Source: Glebionis coronaria | Taxonomy: Eukaryota; Streptophyta; Magnoliopsida; Asterales; Asteraceae | Assembly (NCBI GenBank): GCA_025667525.1 | Contig: CM046878.1 | Span: 93,511,237 to 93,575,236, forward strand | DNA: 64,000 nucleotides | Reading direction: 5' to 3' | In this document: positions 43,835 through 55,755 of the stretch, one piece after another | How positions within the stretch are numbered: the stretch's first letter is position 1 | Layout of the letters: every line of letters starts with the position of its first letter | Notes under the pieces: generated by a model | Database searches by the model: none | The model's input: only the letters and a program-made list of their open reading frames with translations | What the model was told of the DNA's origin: nothing | Made by a program: the position numbers and the translations under genes

Positions 43835-45419
43835 CTAAGCCGTCATGGAATGTGATGGTTGAACATGATTCGATGTCGGTTCAGAAGCTTGTATCAGGTT
43901 TAATTGTAGAGGATCAAGCTCAGGATAAGACGATGCAGATGATTCTACGCCATTCACCAAAGGATGGTTGTGCGATTCTGCATTATTTTGTGGCTCATCG
44001 GTGCATAACCCACATTTGGTAGTGGACGTAGGAGTCGGCTTAGATGTTGGCGAGTCTGAGACGTTAGTTGCACATGAGTTTCCCCAAGAGTCATCTACAA
44101 AGACATGTAGAGGTAAAGTGGCCTCATTTGCAGTAGGCGGCTTATTTGAAAAGGGAAACACGTCTTCATCGAATTGAGCATGCCGTGTGATATATGTCCG
44201 TGATATGAACGGGTCAAGACACCGATAGCCTTTATACTGGGATGAATAACCCATGAAAATACACGGTAGACTTCTTGGTGCAAGCTTGTTTGGTGCATAA
44301 TCACGCAAGTATGGATAAACACGACAAGTGAATGCACAAAAGTTTCCATATGATGGTGTGTGAGAAAATAAAACTTCAAATTGAGACTTGATATCCAAGA
44401 CTGGTGTGGGAAGCCGATTTATAATGTAAACTGCTGAGCTAATGCCTTGACCCAATATTTTGGCAAAACCCGCCCATTGAATAACATGGCTAAAACTGTT
44501 TCAACCACATGTCGGTGTTTTCTTTCAGCACGGCCATTCTGTTGGGATGTATAAGGACATGATAAGCGATGAAATTTATCGTTTTCCTCAAGTAAGCCAC
44601 ACACATGTTGGTTCACAAATTTCGTGCCACAATCACTCTGAAACACTTTAATTTTGGTGAAAACTAGGCTTGTACCAGTTTCATAAAGACAACCATAATA
44701 CCATGGAATTCAGATTTTGCCTTTAATGGATATAGCCAAGTCAATCGAGAGAAATCATCCACAAAGAGCACGTAATATCTATAGCCATCAATAGATATAA
44801 GTGGGGACGGGCGCCATAAATCACAGTGAATCAGGTCAAGTGGATGTGAGGCCCTTTGTTTATTAGTAACAAAAGATAATCGTTGTCCTTTAGACATTTG
44901 ACATGAAGAACATATAACTGGTTTGGGCAAAATAGATGTGACAGATAAACACCCTGTTTTATTCATATGCAAAATAGTATCAAAAGAGACATGTCCCAAA
45001 TGTAAGTGCCAAAGTTCAAAATAGGCCTTCGTCTTCAACTGGGAATCTACAATGAGAGCTTGAGGTCTAGGATTTAAAACATAAAGACCGTTTTCACATC
45101 TTCCTTGGGCTAGGACCTTTTTTGTTAAGCGGTCCTGAATATAAAAATATGGTTGGGAAAACAACACATCTAAATGATTATCATAAATAAGTTTACTAAT
45201 GGATAGAAGATTCTTTGTAAGATTAGGAACCACTAGCACATCACGCAATCGAATATTATGGTTGACCATAGTATGACCAATATGTGAGACAGAGAGTTTA
45301 TTACCATTGCTGAAAGTGACGTTGGCTTGTCCCAGATTTGGTGTAGCATTGTTGACATTTGCCATAGATGAAGTCATGTGATCAGTTTCCCTCGAGTCTA
45401 CATACCAATCAGGGCTCAA
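43835..45419 (-). pseudogene. Copia protease, GAG-pre-integrase and integrase
   Basis: At 45400 the protease active site reads WYVDSRETDHMT, where family members have D-S-G-A; the glycine is lost. GAG-pre-integrase follows (ELWHLHLGHVSFDTI), then the integrase core (DLIHCDLWRPSP, YYVLFVDDFSRLTW). After a frame break at about 44650 come SDCGTKFVN, SQQNGRAERKHRH with the catalytic Glu, and the C-terminal part (INRLPTPVLD, FMGYSSQYKGYRCLD). At least two frame breaks are present. Confidence 0.88.
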
Positions 45420-45780
45420 AGAAGTGACATGACATTGAGCATGGAAGGCATTTGCAAGGTCAGTTTAAGTAGTGGCTTTGGCTGCATATTGCGATAGATT
45501 AGGACACCTCTAAGCGTAGTGCCCGTTAGTTCGTCAAAGCTGACAGTGGGGTGGCCTACGACCACGACCACCCGAGGCACCGCCGCAAGATTTTTTATAA
45601 TCAATACGACCATGAGATGTATTACTCGGCTTTCTTGAATCAGAATGAAATGGAACAGGTTGAGTAACGCTTCCATGCATGGACTTTAAGAACAATTCAT
45701 GACTCTCACTTAGAGCGAGTAGATCACGAAACATAGGTGTCTGTCTTGATGTACGAATGGAAGTGGAGAATGTTTCAAAT
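45416..45780 (-). pseudogene. Copia gag C-terminal remnant
   Basis: A short segment with SESHELFLKSMHGSV, a basic Gly-rich stretch (GGASGGRGRRPPHCQL) and the remains of a zinc knuckle broken by stops (C-x2-C, NGHYA, CPNLSQYA). It is truncated at 45780 by the chromovirus LTR. Confidence 0.6.
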
Positions 45781-46372
45781 TGTCACACCCCACCATGGCA
45801 GAATATGGGGCGTGCCGTATGGATATCATCACAACAATAATGTGTCAATAGAGAGAACTATATGAAATAGAAATGTCATAAAAGGTGATACAAATGTCAT
45901 GACAATATCTCAACAATGAAGGAGTCTAGGTAAGTAGGTAAAAGTCTCACCTATTACCAAAGACAAACAAATAAAACAAACATCAGCATAATGATACTCG
46001 TAGAATCACTTATTCAATCAAACAAAAGAAATCTATGAAGGAACGGGGATCTCCTTCTAAATGCATTCCTACGCGACTCTAATCCTATGCACTTAGGTCC
46101 TCACGCTTAACCACATTAATACCTGAAAGAGACACTAAAACATGTCAACAATAATGTTGGTGAGAGTCATAGGTTTAGACTCGAACACAAAACCAATTTA
46201 TAAGATGTGAATAATAACCATCATCAAAACATATGGATAAGGTGCTACAAATATGCATTAACAACTAACATTCAAGATCAATCATTCCAAACCAAATCCA
46301 AGGCTCCTAGCCTTACCAATCACCATGGTACCATAGGCGCCCATACACCTATGTACCAATCCCAAGGCCCCG
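45781..46372 (-). repeat. 3' LTR of the chromovirus element, distal piece
   Basis: Starts (plus strand) TGTCACACCCCACCATGGCA, the reverse complement of the end of the solo LTR at 24382, and is interrupted at 46372 by element B. Confidence 0.9.
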
Positions 46373-46657
46373 TGATACTAGAGATTTTCATTGGGTTCAG
46401 ATTTTAATTCTCGGAATCTTCTCGAATCGATCACGGTTCAAAGTGGAATAGTTGTTCTTGGTTACTAAAAAGGGGATTTGGTTTTCTATTCTACGGAAAA
46501 GGTATAAAAGAGAAAGTCGTGAAAATAAGCTAAGACAATTGACAAATGAAAATCAAGTTAAAAGAAATAAAGATGAGTTTAAAATTAAACAATAAATAAA
46601 AAGTAAACGTAACTTAAAAAATTAGAAAATTAAAACAAGAAAAGCTGGAAGAAATGC

Positions 46658-47112
46658 TCATTCGGAATATATAAACCTAAAACCTTGATTCGGAATAAAG
46701 AAAGAAAAGTCGTTGATCCGGAATGTTAGGTGATCCGGAATAAAATTGGTGATCCGGAATAAATGAAAGGAATTGCTTGATTCGGAATGTAAGGTGATTC
46801 GGAATGTAAGGTGATGCGGAATAATGAAGGTTCATCCGGAATGTTAGTGTTATCCGGAATAATGAATGCTATCCGGAATAATTGTGATGATTCGGAATAA
46901 AAATGTGATCTGGAATAAATCTACTATCCGGAATAATTATGTGATTCAGAATAATGGGGTTGATTCGGAATGTTTTGAAGAAAATGACTGATCCGGAATA
47001 TCCGGTTGATCCGGAATATCCAGTCGATCCGGAATAAATAATGAGAAACGGTTTATTCGGAATATCTATGTTGATCCGGAATAAATGAGAAATTTGGTTG
47101 ACTCGGAATCTG
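46658..47112 (-). repeat. ATCCGGAAT motif array, 3' LTR of element B
   Basis: More than 20 copies of GATCCGGAAT, GATTCGGAAT or CTATCCGGAAT in 455 bp, spaced about 15-30 bp. The repeated word differs from that of element A by an extra C or a C-to-T change. Confidence 0.88.
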
Positions 47113-47525
47113 GGTTCATGAAGAACAGTAACGAAAAAGAGAAAGTTTGGCAATACGATTTTTAATCAAATCAACCAAAATAAACCAAAAGATTTAAACC
47201 AAACTAACCAATAATCATCTACTAACCATAAACATCAAATCCCAATAACAAAAACACAAAACCCACTAACTTTTGAAGATCAAATCAACCAAATAAAACT
47301 TGAAAACTTTAAATCAATAAGAACAAGATGAACAAGATTAAAGGAAGATGGTATTGAAAGCTTAATGTTAAACAAACTAAATGGAAGATTAAAACTTACA
47401 AATTTGTGAAGGATTCAAAAACAATAAAAATCACCAAACACCCTAATGGTGTTGGTGACCTACGAACTAGAAAGAAAAAAAGAAGGAAAAAATAAAAGCT
47501 GGCTCCTTTGTTGTGTGGAGGACAC

Positions 47526-47533
47526 TATATATA
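47526..47533 (-). promoter_or_regulatory. LTR TATA box, element B 3' LTR
   Basis: TATATATA on the minus strand inside GGACTATATATAGTGTCC. It corresponds to the TATA box of element A. Confidence 0.6.
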
Positions 47534-47977
47534 GTCCTTGTGTGTGGTTGGTGAGTGGGCTTTCCTTCTCTCTTTTTGTCTTCTCGTCTTTTCAGTAAAG
47601 TTGACGTTTTCGACTCAGATTCAGGATTTGTCGATGGATAAATTCAACTCGTCTTTTAATTTCTTCGTTTAATAGACTTGAGTTCTTCGACATATGTAAA
47701 TCTTCCATCTTTGGTCTTTTTCTTCGATAAATCTTCAAATAGGTCCATTGACTTGAAATCTTTTGCAACTCTTGGACAATAGACTTTGTCTTGAGTCTTT
47801 TTCTTCAATAAAACCCATGCAATCCCATGTTTTCTCCAATGTTCATCCGGTTGGCTCTGAAAACAGAACAAACATAAAAACCACGCATAATTCCAAACAT
47901 ATGATATTAAATACGTGTTTTGGTCTCGTTTTAGCAAGAAATAAGTGGTAAAAGGATAGGTGTTTTCACACCTATCA

Positions 47978-49910
47978 AATCCCCTACACTTAACCATTGC
48001 CATGCCCTCATGCAATGCTTAGTGATAAAGCAATTTTACACTTTTCTCATAATCAATCAACCTTGGCCTTATTAACAATAACCACTACTACTAAAGAGAT
48101 ATATAAAACTTGAATGAAACAAAAGGGATAGAAAACCGTTTTCACTTGAAAATAGCTACATAGAAATAACTTGCAAAGAGATCTAAGACTTACATTAGGG
48201 CTTCAGTGCTGCGAAGATTCATCACCCTCAAGTTTCACGTTCCCCAAACTAAGCTTAAAAACGAGATCATTGTTATTATAAGTTAGCAAATCAAACACTT
48301 ACACACATGGCTTAATTATATGCTTAAACTCCCTTATTCCTAGGTGTATCTCTTATATTTTAGTTTTGTCTTAGAATGATCATGAAGATGCATTTTTGGA
48401 CTTATTTCGATAGTTTATTTAGGCTGAAAGCAAAGTAGGACGATTTGATTAATAGTTAGCTAAAGGACAAAATCTCTTAAAGCTGCTTCTCGGGATATCA
48501 AAAAGTTCATATCTTGGCATAACTCGCTTCACGATTTGAGACCTTTCTCGGGCCGATATTTGGCATGTACTTCATACTTCGTATCTTGAGAGACGTTCTT
48601 GAGATAATGGTCTTCTCTTCGTTAATAGAGTTTCTTCACTTGGATACTTTTGAAGGATACTCCAACTTTGTTGACCACGACTTCATCATTATTTCTTCAA
48701 TCGTTATTTGGGATTTTGAGATACAACGATCCGCCTCCTTTTTGGACTTGGATCTATTTCTCCTCATACCTTGTTAGGGTCTTTTCGGATAGACTTCTCC
48801 ATGATCTTTATGGGAGTTGATTGCTTTTCGTCGTGAGTCTTAATCCTACATATTGATTTTGGGAATAATGCTTTTCACATCACCTTGGATCTTTAGCAAT
48901 AAAATGGAATCCTCATGCCTTGTTAGGGCCTTTTCAGACTCGCCAATCTTCGCGCCCCGCTTCGTAAGTTATGACTTGGCTATGAACTCTTATCATTACC
49001 GAGCAACTTTTAAACGATCTTGGGCTAGAAGCTAAGTTATTCAATAAAATCGTACGACCTTACTTATTTCAGATAAATTATTAGCAAGTGATGGGAGAAT
49101 AGGCTTATAATCACACCAAGTGTGCTTGTGCAAGAATACCGACTTATAATTGACTCTATCATTTCTCGTTCTTCACAATTTAAAATATCAAGTAATGAGA
49201 CTCGTGGATGCTTAGCCTAATAAACCAATTAAGGTCTACATGGTTAAGGATACTTGCTAGAATAAACTTGGATAAGTCTATTCGGGTTGAGTCAAAATAA
49301 TCGCAACGGGCCTAATATGTCAAAGACTTCAAAACTAGTTACACCACTTTATTAAAACTTTTGACTTTATTGCGGGATATATACATATGAAAGCAACGAT
49401 AAAATTTTAAAAATTACGACTAAATGGCCAAAGTTAATTAAAAATTTGAAAAATGCTGAAAAGATGATTTTTCGGTTAAATGAAGGCATTTTAATGGAAA
49501 AGTCCACTTAAAACTTCGATAGAAGTCTCCCCTACACTTAATATAAACATTGTCCTCAATGTTTAAGCATGTGGGAAAAGTCTCCCCTACACTTATGACA
49601 TTGTGCACGTTGGTTAAATCAAGCTAAGGAAGAGACGACTAAAGTGATCAATTTCAAATGTGAGTATAAAGAAAATTGAATCACGATAGTTGAGAGATAG
49701 AACCGGATTTCGGATAACACGGGAGCACGGTTCTTCAAAGGTTCCAAAAGTGCATTCATCCCTGTAATCACATCACCACACAAACACAAACAACCTATAG
49801 AAGTCCCCCTACACTTAGGAGGTTAAAACAGAAAAGGATAGATACTCGGGCTGCCTCCCGAGGAGCGCTTGTTTTTTATAACCGAGTCACGAGCCTGAGT
49901 CGACCCAAAA
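47978..49910 (-). other. 3' non-coding region of element B
   Basis: It parallels 424-2348 of element A. The polypurine-tract word occurs at 47981-47991 (beside the LTR), 49529-49539, 49584-49594 and 49806-49816. The stem-loop CTCGGG...CCCGAG lies at 49845-49862. No env-like ORF is present. Confidence 0.85.
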
Positions 49911-52025
49911 CTAGTTCATGGGAAACATGGTGAGGGATGGAATCATCTCAGGAGAGATGTCCTCACCAAAGTATAACTTCACTCCTTGGCCATTCACCTT
50001 AAAATTAGGTCCATTAGGTTGAGCGAGCTCGAGAGTACCATATGGAAAAATTTGGGCAATGGTGAATGGGCCGGACCAACGAGATTTCAGCTTGCCCGAA
50101 AATATTTTCAACCAAGAGTTGAAGAGTAAAACTTTGTCTCCAACTTGGAACTCTCGGTTTTTAATCTTAGAGTCATGAATGAGCTTAGTCTTTTCCTTAT
50201 AGATCAAAGAATTTTCATAAGCCTCATTTCGGAGTTCATTCAGCTCATTGAGTTGGATTTTGCGTAGGTCACCGGCTTTGTTGATGTCTAAATTAGCCCA
50301 CTTCAAGGCCCAGTAAGCATTGTGCTCCAACTCAATGGGGAGGTGGCATGCTTTCCCGTACACGAGACGATATGGTGTACAACCAATCAGAGTCTTGTAT
50401 GCGGTACGAAAAGCCCACAGAGCATCATCAAGTTTATCGGCCCATGAGGCACGATGCTCTCCCACGGTTCGTTCAAGAATTCGCTTTAATCCTCGGTTAG
50501 AGTTTTCAGCCTGGCCATTAGTTTGTGGGTGGTATGCGGTGGAAAGACGATGATTGACACCATACTTAGCCATGACTCTTGCGAATTGATCATTGCAAAA
50601 ATGATTCCCGCGATCACTAATAATGGCACGAGGCACACCGAATCTAGCGAATAGCGACTTCAAAAAGTTACAAACCACCCTTGCGTCATTAGTGGGTAAA
50701 GCTTTGGCTTCAACCCATTTAGAAACGTATTCAATGGCTACAAGGATGTATTTGTTTCCTTTAGATGAAGAGAATGGCCCCATAAAGTCGATACCCCATA
50801 CATCAAAGATTTCACATTCTTGTATGAAATTTTGAGGCATCTCATCTTTATGTGTGATCTTGCCTTGTTTTTGGCAAGCATCACAATGTTTAACCATTTC
50901 GTGAGCGTCACGGTAAATGGTGGGCCAATAAAATCCCGAGTCAAACACTTTTTTGGCGGTGTAGTTGGGACCAAAGTGACCACCGGTGGGTCCTTTGTGG
51001 CAAGCTTCGAGAATGTCAAAATCTGCCGGTCCATCAACACATCGGCGAATAATCAAATCAGCGCATTGTTTGAAGAGATACGGGTCATCCCAAAAGTAAG
51101 TCTTAATGTCTTTAAAGAACTTCTTCTTTTGTTGGGATGTTAACCCGTCAATGAGAATTCCACCCGCCAAGTAGTTTGCAATGTCCGCAAACCACGGGGT
51201 CTCATCTTGACTCGAATTGATAGACACTAAGGTCTCAAGGGGAAAAGAGTCATTGATCTCTTTGTTCAGATGATCCCCTTGATAAGGATCCTCAAGTCTA
51301 CTGAGATGATCCGCGGCTAGGTTTTCAGCTCCCTTCTTATCACGAATTTCGATTTTAAATTCTTGAAGTAGCAAAACCCAGTGAAGAAGTCTTGGTTTAG
51401 AATCTTGTTTAGTCAACAAGTACTTCAACGCGGAATGATCGGTATACACGATGGTGGTAGAAAGGACAAGATAGGGGCGGAACTTTTCAAAAGCATAGAC
51501 AACAGCTAAAAGCTCTTTTTCGGTTGTCGTGTAATGCAATTGAGCCCCCGTCATTGTCTTGCTAGCGTAATGGTTCGGTTGGAAGTGTTTGTTCACTCTT
51601 TGGCCCAAAACCGCTCGAATAGCAAAGTCGCTAGCATCGCACATCAACTCGAAAGGCAGCTCCCAATTAGGGGTAACCAAGACTGGTGCCTTAGTTAGCT
51701 TATCCTTAAGTAGGTTGAAGGCTTCAATACAATCTTTGGAAAAGATAAAAGGAGTATCTTTTTCCAAGAGGTGGGTCATCGGGCGAGCGATTTTAGAAAA
51801 ATCTTTGATAAATCGACGGTAGAAGCCTGCATGACCAAGGAAACTTCTCACACCTTTCACAGTTGAAGGTGGATGCAATTTAGCAATAACATCGACTTTA
51901 GCACGGTCCACTTCAAGACCGGCTTTGTAAATTTTGTGTCCTAGCACGATGCCCTCTTTTACCATGAAATGACATTTTTCCCAATTAAGAACAAGGCGAG
52001 TGTCTTCACACCGCTTAAGCATACA
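49911..52025 (-). pseudogene. Gypsy pol C-terminal part: RNase H and integrase (element B)
   Basis: A 703-codon open stretch with the end of RT, RNase H ([19 protein letters not shown]) and integrase ([47 protein letters not shown]). It is highly similar to 2349-4451 in element A. TAA at 52026-52028, where element A has a Glu codon, blocks access from RT. Confidence 0.93.
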
Positions 52026-53529
52026 TTATAAATTGGCAAGGCAAGTAGAGAAAGAATTTCCATAAACCGAGAAATCATCCATGAATACTTCCATAGTTTC
52101 TTCAACCATGTCATGGAAGATAGCCATCATACAGCTTTGGAACATCCCAGGAGCATTGCATAAACCGTAAGGCATGTGTTTGTAAGCAAATGTTCTGTAG
52201 GGACAAGTGAATGTGGTTTTCTCTTGGTCTTTGGGATCGATGGGAATTTGAAAATACCCGGAGAAACCGTCTAAGAAGCAGTAATAGTCATTACCCGTAG
52301 ACGCTCGAGCATTTGATCCATGAAAGGAAGAGGAAAATGATCTTTTCTCGTGGCATCATTGAGTTTGCGATAGTCGATACAAACTCTCCACCCAGTAACG
52401 AGACGAGTAGGAATCAACTCGTTGTGTTCATTGGGAACAACAGTTATTCCGCCCTTCTTGGGCACACAATAGACGGGACTTACCCATGGCGAATCCGAAA
52501 TAGGGTAAATCAAGCAGGCATCAAGAAGTTTGATAACCTCTTGTTTAATGACGTCATGAATGCGAGGATTAACCCTTCTTTGGCTTTAGATTGCGGGTTT
52601 AAAGTCATCTTCCATGAGAATTTTGTGAGTACAAAAGTTTGGATCAATTCCGCGGATATCGAAAATTGTCCAAGCAATTGCCTTCTTATGATCTTTAAGC
52701 ACGGCGATAAGGCGAGATTTTTCTTCTTCGTTCAAGTCCTTCGCGATAATGACGGGCGACTTCTTCTTGTCTTCAAGGAACACGTACTCGAGGTGAGATG
52801 GTAACTCCTTAAGCTCTAAATCCGGAGGATTTTCGATGGTAGGCGTAGTCGAATTCGGTTCATCGATAGCAATAGCCTTGGGAGATGGTGGAGAAATATG
52901 GTCCTCTTTGAGAAATTTCTCAATGAGACGAATGTCTTCATCCCAATCGGTGGGAGAATCGTCATATTCTAAGTTCACATCTCCCATGGTTGCTTCAAAA
53001 TCTTTTTAAAGGAAATCACTTTCTCCAAATAGAGTTAGTGATGAATTAATAGAGGAAACGGTCTCAACATTGGGAGGAGAGGTAGGAATACTTTTGCAAG
53101 CATCTTTGAAGTGTTCTTCACAAGCCTCATCAAGAACGTCGATACAGTTAACACTCTCGTATGAATAAGGCTGTTTAGAAATCTTACCCATGTTGAAGAC
53201 AATTTGATCGTCACCAACTCTCATGATAAGTTCACCCGCTTCTACATCGATGAGAGTGCGACCGGTCCTCAAGAATGGACGACCAACGATTAATGGAACA
53301 CGTGGGTCCATCTCATAGTCGACGACGACGAAATCGGCAGGAAAAGTGAATTTGTCGACTCCTACAAAAACGTTTTCGGCTATCCCCACTGGATAAGCAA
53401 CCGTACGGTTAGCTAATACCAAAGTCATTTTGGTGGGGACTAGCTCAGGGAGAGGTAATTGCTTCCAAACGCTTAAGGGCATTAAATTGATACTAGCACC
53501 TAGATCGGCTAGGGCCATGCAATTCTCTA
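52026..53529 (-). pseudogene. Gypsy protease and reverse transcriptase (element B)
   Basis: The protease begins at about 53529 with the MALADLGASINLMP active site and VPLIVGRPFL. RT has WRVCIDYRKLND and the FMDD motif near 52075. Lesions: TAA at 53006-53008, TAA at 52586-52588 (Gln codon in element A), and a one-base deletion near 52297 compared with 4733-4740 of element A. The latter moves the FMDD region out of frame. Confidence 0.9.
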
Positions 53530-54866
53530 CTCCCGGGAAGTTGCAAGGGATTAAGAAGCGACCCGGATCACCAAGTTTGGTTGGCAATTTCTGTAAGAGA
53601 ACCGTGGAGCAATTCTCATTAAGTTGGGTATTAGCGATATCAAGAAGCTTTTCCTTGTCACTAAGAAGATCTTTGAACATTTTCGCATATTTAGGCATGT
53701 GAGCGAGAGCCTCAGCGAAGGAGATGTTGAAATTCAATTGTTTAAACATTTTGTGAAAGTTCGAAACTTAAATATCGTCCTTGCTTTTGAGCTTCTCTTT
53801 CCTCAACCTTGAGGGATAAGGTATATCGGAAGAAGAGGAAGGCTTTGGGAGAGTAGGATCACTCACATCCTTGGGTGGAGGAGGGGTAGAAGTGAGAGGT
53901 GGAGGAATTGGAGAAGTAGCAAGATGAGGAATATGAGTAGGTGACTCGTTTTCCTTAGTCACAATCACCGGTGGAGGTATAGGAAGCTCGGGTTCCTTGG
54001 TACCTTTGCCACTGCGAGTGGTGATTGCTTTCATCTCCCCTCTTGGATTAGCCACGGTGTTACTCGGAAGAGTACCCGAAGAAGAGGATTGATTACCTTG
54101 GAAGAAACCAGCCATCATGTCCTTTAGGTCATTCGTTTGACTACTCAAAGAGTTTCGCATATCGGCTCTAAGATCATTCCCTTGTTTCACCATGTCGCCC
54201 TTCAAGTTAATAATCTGGGTCTGCAGATTCTTCACCAACACATCATTCGTCCACATGTACGTTTCGACCTCGTGGTTGAAAACGGTGGGTTGAGTAGGAG
54301 GAGGTGCTTGATAAGCAGGTGGTTGGTAAGGAGCGGGTTGGTAAACTTGAGTAGGATTTTGAGGAGGATATGGTTGTCTTTGAGGTGGTTGGTATGGTGC
54401 TCGAGGTTGGTTTTGATTGGTTCGGTTAAGGTTTTGTTGTTGGTTTTGATTGTGTGGAGGAAAACCGGGCGGGGAAAGAAAGTTGTTAGAGCGGTAGCTA
54501 AGCAAGTTGCGGTCTCCTTGAGGACGAGCTTGATAAGCGGCCGGAGGATAGGTACCGTATGCTGCGTTAACATTCTCAGAAGAATAGTCTTGGGTGGAGG
54601 TACAAGTGGTGTAAGAGTGAGGACCCCCGCATATTTCACATGGTTGGCTTACAGCATTGACTTGAGCGTTTTGAGCGTTGATGCTTTTGGTGTTGTTAGC
54701 GGTTTGGGTAGCAAGCGATTCAAGAAGCGACGTAATTTTGTCAAGTCTCTTGTCGTTGTCACTAGTACTAGCACTAGCGGCATTGGTCCGAACACTCTTG
54801 GTTTGCACTCTAGACTTATTCTCAATAATATCCCAAGCGGACTTAGAACTCTTAACCAAAATATTA
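53530..54866 (-). pseudogene. Gypsy gag C-terminal half (element B)
   Basis: Contains the zinc knuckle CEICGGPHSYTTC, a Pro/Gln-rich linker, and the tail joined in frame to the protease. A TAA at 53768-53770 replaces a CAA codon of element A. It is out of frame with the gag start at the five-G run (54867-54871), exactly as in element A. Confidence 0.85.
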
Positions 54867-55551
54867 CCCCCGAGGCACTATTTAGTGAATCTTGATCATT
54901 CATGCTTAAACCATTGTAAAAGGTATTAATTTGGTGTACTTTGGTAAAACCATGTTGTGGGCACTTTCTTAAAAGGTCTTTAAAACGGTCCCAAGATTCA
55001 CTAAAAGACTCATCGTACTTTTGTTCAAAATTAATAATTTCATTCCCCAAAGCGATAGTACGAGAGGGTGGGAAAAAGTAGTTTATGAACTTGGTCTCTA
55101 AGTCTGTTCACGTCAGAATACTTTGTGGCGGTTCCTTTGCAAGCCAATGCCGGGCTTGTCCCTCTAAGGAGAAAGGAAAAAGTTGTAAACGGATTAACTC
55201 TTGTGGAACACCATTGAATTTGACCGTATTTGTGAGTTGCAGGAACCTTTTGATGTGGTCATGAGGATCATCAATGGTACGCCCCAAGAATGGTTGAGCA
55301 GAGACCATCTGAATAAAGCCGGATTTGAGCTCAAAGTTGTTGGCTGCAATCGCGGGTATGACAATTGGATCATTGTTGCCCTCTACATGTGCTTGCAAAA
55401 GTTCGATCATAGGGCGATTGTCCGGTAGAGGTTCATTGTTGTTATTATTCATGTTGTTTTGAGGTGGATTGTTATTTTTGTTGTGTACACCGGCCATGTC
55501 TAAGTCTTCGAGAGGCTCGGGCTCTTGATAAGACGTTGATCGTGTACACAT
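54867..55551 (-). pseudogene. Gypsy gag N-terminal half (element B)
   Basis: Begins MCTRSTSYQEPEPLEDLDM and carries the gag core (FLQLTNTVKFNGVPQELIRL, LEGQARHWLAKEPP, FINYFFPPSRT, KYDESFSESWDRFKDLL). A TGA at 55108-55110 stands where element A has Trp. Confidence 0.88.
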
Positions 55552-55738
55552 ACACCTGTAAAAGAACTAACAAAGCAAGAAATATTTTGGGTTTTTTTAT
55601 GTTTTTTAATTTTTTTGTATTTTTGAAAATTTTATATTTTTTGGGTTTTTGAAAATTTTTATGAAAAAGTAACGTTCACGGTGAACGGATCCCAAAATCC
55701 AAATTCTCACAAAAAACTGTTAATCCTTACGAGAAGAG

Positions 55739-55753
55739 CCGGCAGCGGCGCCA
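55739..55753 (-). other. Primer binding site of element B (tRNA-Asp type)
   Basis: TGGCGCCGCTGCCGG in the element's sense, two bases from the LTR, identical to that of element A. Confidence 0.88.
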
Positions 55754-55755
55754 TT

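Larger units (their letters stand above)
41567..45780 (-). mobile_element. Decayed Ty1/Copia retrotransposon, 3' part
   Basis: Order on the minus strand from 45780: end of gag with zinc-knuckle remnant, protease, integrase, RT, RNase H, polypurine tract and 3' LTR. The gag start and 5' LTR are cut off by the chromovirus LTR inserted at 45781 and may continue right of the window. The integrase-before-RT order identifies Copia. Confidence 0.92.
46373..47977 (-). repeat. 3' LTR of element B (1,605 bp)
   Basis: Bounded by TGATACTAGAG and CACCTATCA. It contains an ATCCGGAAT/ATTCGGAAT motif array (46658-47112) and a minus-strand TATA box (47526-47533). Confidence 0.95.

Noticed and set aside
46869..47153. 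94-codon ORF in the LTR of element B, repeated at 56258-56542
   Set aside because: It overlaps the ATCCGGAAT array in both LTRs; its repetitive protein is a by-product of the motif, not a gene.
54137..54895. 252-codon plus-strand ORF inside element B
   Set aside because: It is antisense to gag, has low-complexity composition, and is not conserved as an ORF in element A.
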